From: Closterium sp. NIES-65
Lineage: Eukaryota > Streptophyta > Zygnematophyceae > Desmidiales > Closteriaceae
Length of the DNA: 64,000 nucleotides
Assembly: GCA_948144175.1 (NCBI GenBank)
Contig: CANXME010002068.1
Span: 930,001 to 994,000 of the forward strand
Direction: 5' to 3'
Made by a program: the position numbers and the translations under genes. Shown piece after piece: positions 61,222 through 64,000 of the stretch; positions within the stretch are counted from its first letter, which is position 1, and each line of letters begins with the position of its first letter. Below the pieces are notes generated by a model. That model saw only the letters and a program-made list of their open reading frames with translations. It ran no database searches and was not told where the DNA came from.

Positions 61222-62091
61222 TTCCCTAGTGGGAACGTTTCCTAGGGCCCACCACTAAAACGATTTTTTTTTACCTGCACGAAGCTCGCTTCGCGCCTGC
61301 CCTAGTCGCGCCCCATGCGCCTGCCCTCCCGTCGCGTCCCCTGCCCTTAGAGGCCTGTCGCGCCCCCCTTAAGGCCCCTTCGCGGCCCCTCTCACGGCCC
61401 TTCGCGGCTCCCACGCGGCCCCTCCGCGGCCCTTCGTGGCCCCTCTCACGGCCCTTCGCGACCCCTCGCGGCCCCTCGCGAACCCTTCGCCGCCCTTTGC
61501 GGCCCCTCGCGGCCCCTTCGCGGCCCTTCGCGGCCCCTTCGCCGCCCTTCTCGACCCCGTCGCCGCCCTTCGCGGCCCCTTCACGGCCCCTTCTAGGCCC
61601 CTTTGCCGCCCTTAGCGGCCCCTTCGCGGCCCCTCCGCGGCCCTTCACGGCCCTTTGCGGCTCCTTCACGGCCCCTCGGCAGACCGGTCGCGGCTCGTCG
61701 CGGCCCCTTAGCGGCCCCTCCCCGGCTCTTTACGGCCCTGCCGCCCCGCGATCGCCGCCCCAGCAGCAGCTGCCGCTGCTGCTTCTTCTACGACCGGTCG
61801 CCGCCGCCGCTGCTGCCGTGACAGCCGCCGCCGCTCCTGCTGAGACAATCGCCGCTGCCGCTGCCGTGACAGCCGCCGGCGCCGTCCCGGCCCTGCCCTG
61901 CAGCCGAGGCGCGGCACTCCTCTGCCGCCCAGTCGCGGCCCTGTCCTTGCCAGCGCGCCTCGGCCCTGCCCCACCGCTTGCGGACCTCTACCCACCCGCC
62001 CCTGGTAAGAGCACCGCTGAGACGCGCCTCTCTTGGTGAGCTGCTCCTAGCCTGCTGCTGCCACTGCTAGCCTGCTGCTGCTGCTGCTGTC
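61222..62091 (+). repeat. Element I leader with CGGCCCCTT minisatellite
   Basis: 61365-61735 repeats CTTCGCGGCCCCT and variants, about 15-24 bases per unit, followed by CCGCCGCTGCTGC-type repeats to 62090. ORFs on both strands (132 and 180 residues) are compositional. Parallel to the leaders of A, B, C and D. Confidence 0.82.
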
Positions 62092-63170
62092 ATGGCTACC
62101 CCAAGTTTGCTCACCTTTGATGCCGATGGTCGGGCTGTCAACTTTGAGGTCTGGGTCGATGATCTGCACCTTTTCCAGCAGTGCGATAGAAAAGATGGTC
62201 TTTCACAGTTGCCATGCCACTGCTGCCCTTAGTTCTCTCATGCTGCCGTACCTGTTCCCTGACCACGCCGCCTTTCCCACACTCGCTGACCTCATTATGC
62301 ACCTTCGCACTAGTGACACCCGCTACCGCGCTCCGCTTCCTGCTAAGTTCTGCGCCAAGAACCCCCCCCCCATTTACATCACCCTCTACTACCTAGTTAC
62401 CCGGCTCCTTGACTCCCTTCGCTCGGTCAGGGACCACTTCCTCTCTATTTGCCCCACCACACTCACCGTTGACCTCCTCGAGGAGCGCCTCCTGGCAGCT
62501 GAGAAGAGTATAGTCGTTGTAGGAGCCTCTTGTGGTGACCCTCGTGCCCCCTTCTTTGAGGGGTGCTCCCCCTCCCCCCTTTTGCCCTCTATTGCCTCTG
62601 CTGCTGCGGTCGACCTCGTTGGCACCAAGTCGGTCGCCACTGTGTCTGCCCCTAGCGGGAGACGCCGCAACGGCAATGGCAAGGGGGGCAAGGGCGCTGG
62701 AGGAGCTGGCGGCGGCAGTGGAGGTGGCGGTGGAGGCGGCGGAGGGGGTGGGGGTGGCGGTGGGAGTGGTGGCGGGGGTGGGGGCTTCGGTGGCGGCGGT
62801 GGAGGCGGAGGCGGCGGCGGCGGTGGCGGTGGAAGCGGAGGAGGCGGCGGTAGCGGCGGTGGCGGCGGTGGCGCCGGCGGCAGTGGAGCTGGTCGGGCTG
62901 GCTCTGTGCAGCGGGGCGGCTTCGGTGGTGGTCAGCGCCAGCAGCAGCAGCGCGCTCGTGAGACCCCGCCCCCCCAGCAGCTTCGTGAGTGGTACGCTGC
63001 GCATCAGCGAGGTGGGGGTGCACGTCCCTGTGCCTACGTCCTGCGTACCGGCGACCGCACTGGTGAGCCGTGCGGTAGCCCGCACACCACCCAGCGCTGC
63101 TTCGGCCGCCTGACGGACGCCTGGCGTCTCCAGTTCCCTGAGGCGTCAGAGTTCCCTCGCTGGGGCGAGC
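62092..63170 (+). pseudogene. Copia Gag, element I
   Basis: ATG at 62092, MATPSLLTFDADGRAVNF and EVWVDDLHLFQQ, then the frame stops at TAG 62230. Relative to B about 60 codons are missing here. From 62240 (MLPYLFPDHAAFPTLADL) another frame is open to the window end: YITLYYLVTRLLDSL, a Gly-rich tract (62690-62900), QQLREWYAAH and the zinc-binding CAYVLRTG...PCGSPHTTQRC, an intact C-X13-C-X3-H-X4-C pattern. Confidence 0.87.
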
Positions 63171-64000
63171 TGCTTAGGTCGGGGGTTGCTATCTTTGATC
63201 TTGATTATGATGCTATTCTTGCTGCCATGTATGTTGTGTCTACTAGTGATGAGGGTGACTGTTACCTCTGTGTTCCGCCTGACCTGGGCATTGAGGCTGC
63301 TGCTCTAGGTGCTGGTGAGGCTGCTGCTCTAGGTGCTAGTGCGTTTGCTGCTCCAGGTGCTGGTGAGTCTGCTCTCTCAGGTACCACGTCGGCTCAGGCC
63401 TTGCACACCTTCACCCTTGACTCGGGTGCTTCCCGCTTCTTCTTTCGAGACCGCACCACACTCACGCCGCTTTGTCGGCCGGTTGCAGTCTCCCTGGCAG
63501 ACCCCTCTGGGGGTCCTATCCTTGCTTACTTCTCCACTGTCTTACCGTGTCTGGCGGCCCCTTCTGGCACCCTGTCAGGTCTATACCTCCCCTCGTTCTC
63601 TACGAACTTGGTGAGTGGTGCTGATCTACAGGATGGGGGGGTTGACCAGCTCACTCCTGCGAGTCAGCGAGTGACCCACTGTACGTGTGCTCGGACGGGC
63701 CGACACTTGGCCACGTTTACCCGTCAGCCGGGGTCGAGCCTGTACACACTGACTATTGAGTCTCCTCCGGCTGCTGTGTCTGGTCAGGTAGCTGCGTCGG
63801 GTCAGGTGTCTACTGCAGCGTCCAGGTCTGGTCCTGAGTCTGCCCCTTGCTCGTGTCGTCTCCTGTCTCACCAGACTCTCCTCTGGCACCACCGCCTTGG
63901 TCACCCCTCCCCGCCTCATCTCCGAGGCATGGCCTCCCGTGTCCTTGTCTCTGGTCTCCCCCGGTCCCTCCCTCCTCTTCCTCCGGGGCCTGCCCCTACC
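63171..64000 (+). CDS. Copia protease to GAG-pre-integrase, element I (partial)
   Basis: Same open frame as the Gag body, no stop seen from 62240 to 64000. Ala/Gly/Leu linker repeats (GAGEAAALGA type) at 63290-63385, protease FTLDSGASRFFFRDRTT at about 63410, ADPSGGPILAYFS, LYLPSFSTNLVSG, TGRHLATFTRQPGSS and WHHRLGHPSPPHL at about 63884. It ends at the window edge before the integrase core. Among the best preserved stretches here, though the Gag upstream is damaged. Confidence 0.88.

Larger units (their letters stand above)
61083..64000 (+). mobile_element. Element I: copia retrotransposon, runs off the window
   Basis: 5' LTR 61083-61207 (125 bp, TGTCACATATATATGACA at its start, TTATTGCACA at its end), primer site TGGTTTAGAGCAGG at 61208-61221, GC-rich leader, Gag with an internal deletion, then a long open frame into protease and GAG-pre-integrase at the window edge. 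Same lineage as B. LTR phrases GGCTCTAGTGGGG and CTAGTTCATTCATTCC recall element D's LTR remnant. Confidence 0.88.

Overview
The window is eukaryotic, repeat-dominated DNA. I see no host gene I can name and no rRNA or complete tRNA gene. It is almost entirely transposons nested inside one another: about ten Ty1/copia LTR retrotransposons or fragments, four non-autonomous LTR elements, one solo LTR, and one roughly 12-kb Plavaka-like DNA transposon that carries two intron-containing genes. High GC, GT-AG introns, copia-type pol order (protease-integrase-RT-RNase H) and initiator-Met-tRNA-type primer sites suggest the green-plant lineage. A streptophyte alga such as Closterium would fit, but that is inference from style, not an identification.

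Layout. 1-3113: gag-integrase fragment nearly identical to part of element A. 3114-4906: minisatellites and AT-rich spacer. 4907-12013: element A (minus, copia, 117-bp LTRs, TSD GTTTC). 12391-12640: solo LTR (TSD TAAAG). 12755-27180: element C (plus, copia), split in its leader by element B (12893-21540, minus, 126-bp LTRs, TSD GTTAC). B is itself split inside integrase by element N (16752-18142, TSD GATGC). 27469-36735: element D (plus, copia), split inside RNase H by element E (33476-36270, TSD GCGTG). 37009-42570: element F (plus, copia, TSD ACTGC) inside remnant G, whose right LTR is 43117-43354. From 43355 a further copia element, L, begins with part of its 5' LTR and primer site. Its leader is then split by the Plavaka-like transposon (43698-58346), and its gag-protease-integrase resumes at 58363. 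L is finally interrupted at 61083 by element I, which runs off the window.

The Plavaka-like element has matching CACAAAAA termini, a 12-exon transposase reading left (49299 to about 43994), an unrecognised multi-exon gene reading right (about 53185-57996), central 179-bp satellite DNA, and two young non-autonomous LTR elements (J, inside the last transposase exon, and K, inside the satellite).

How parts work together. A, B and D share a 38-nt stem-loop in their 3' untranslated regions, and the coding-free elements J and K keep it. This suggests a cis signal through which autonomous copia elements mobilise J and K. All coding elements are damaged, and an unusual share of the in-frame stops are CAG-to-TAG changes at conserved glutamines, as expected if CHG-methylated cytosines deaminate.
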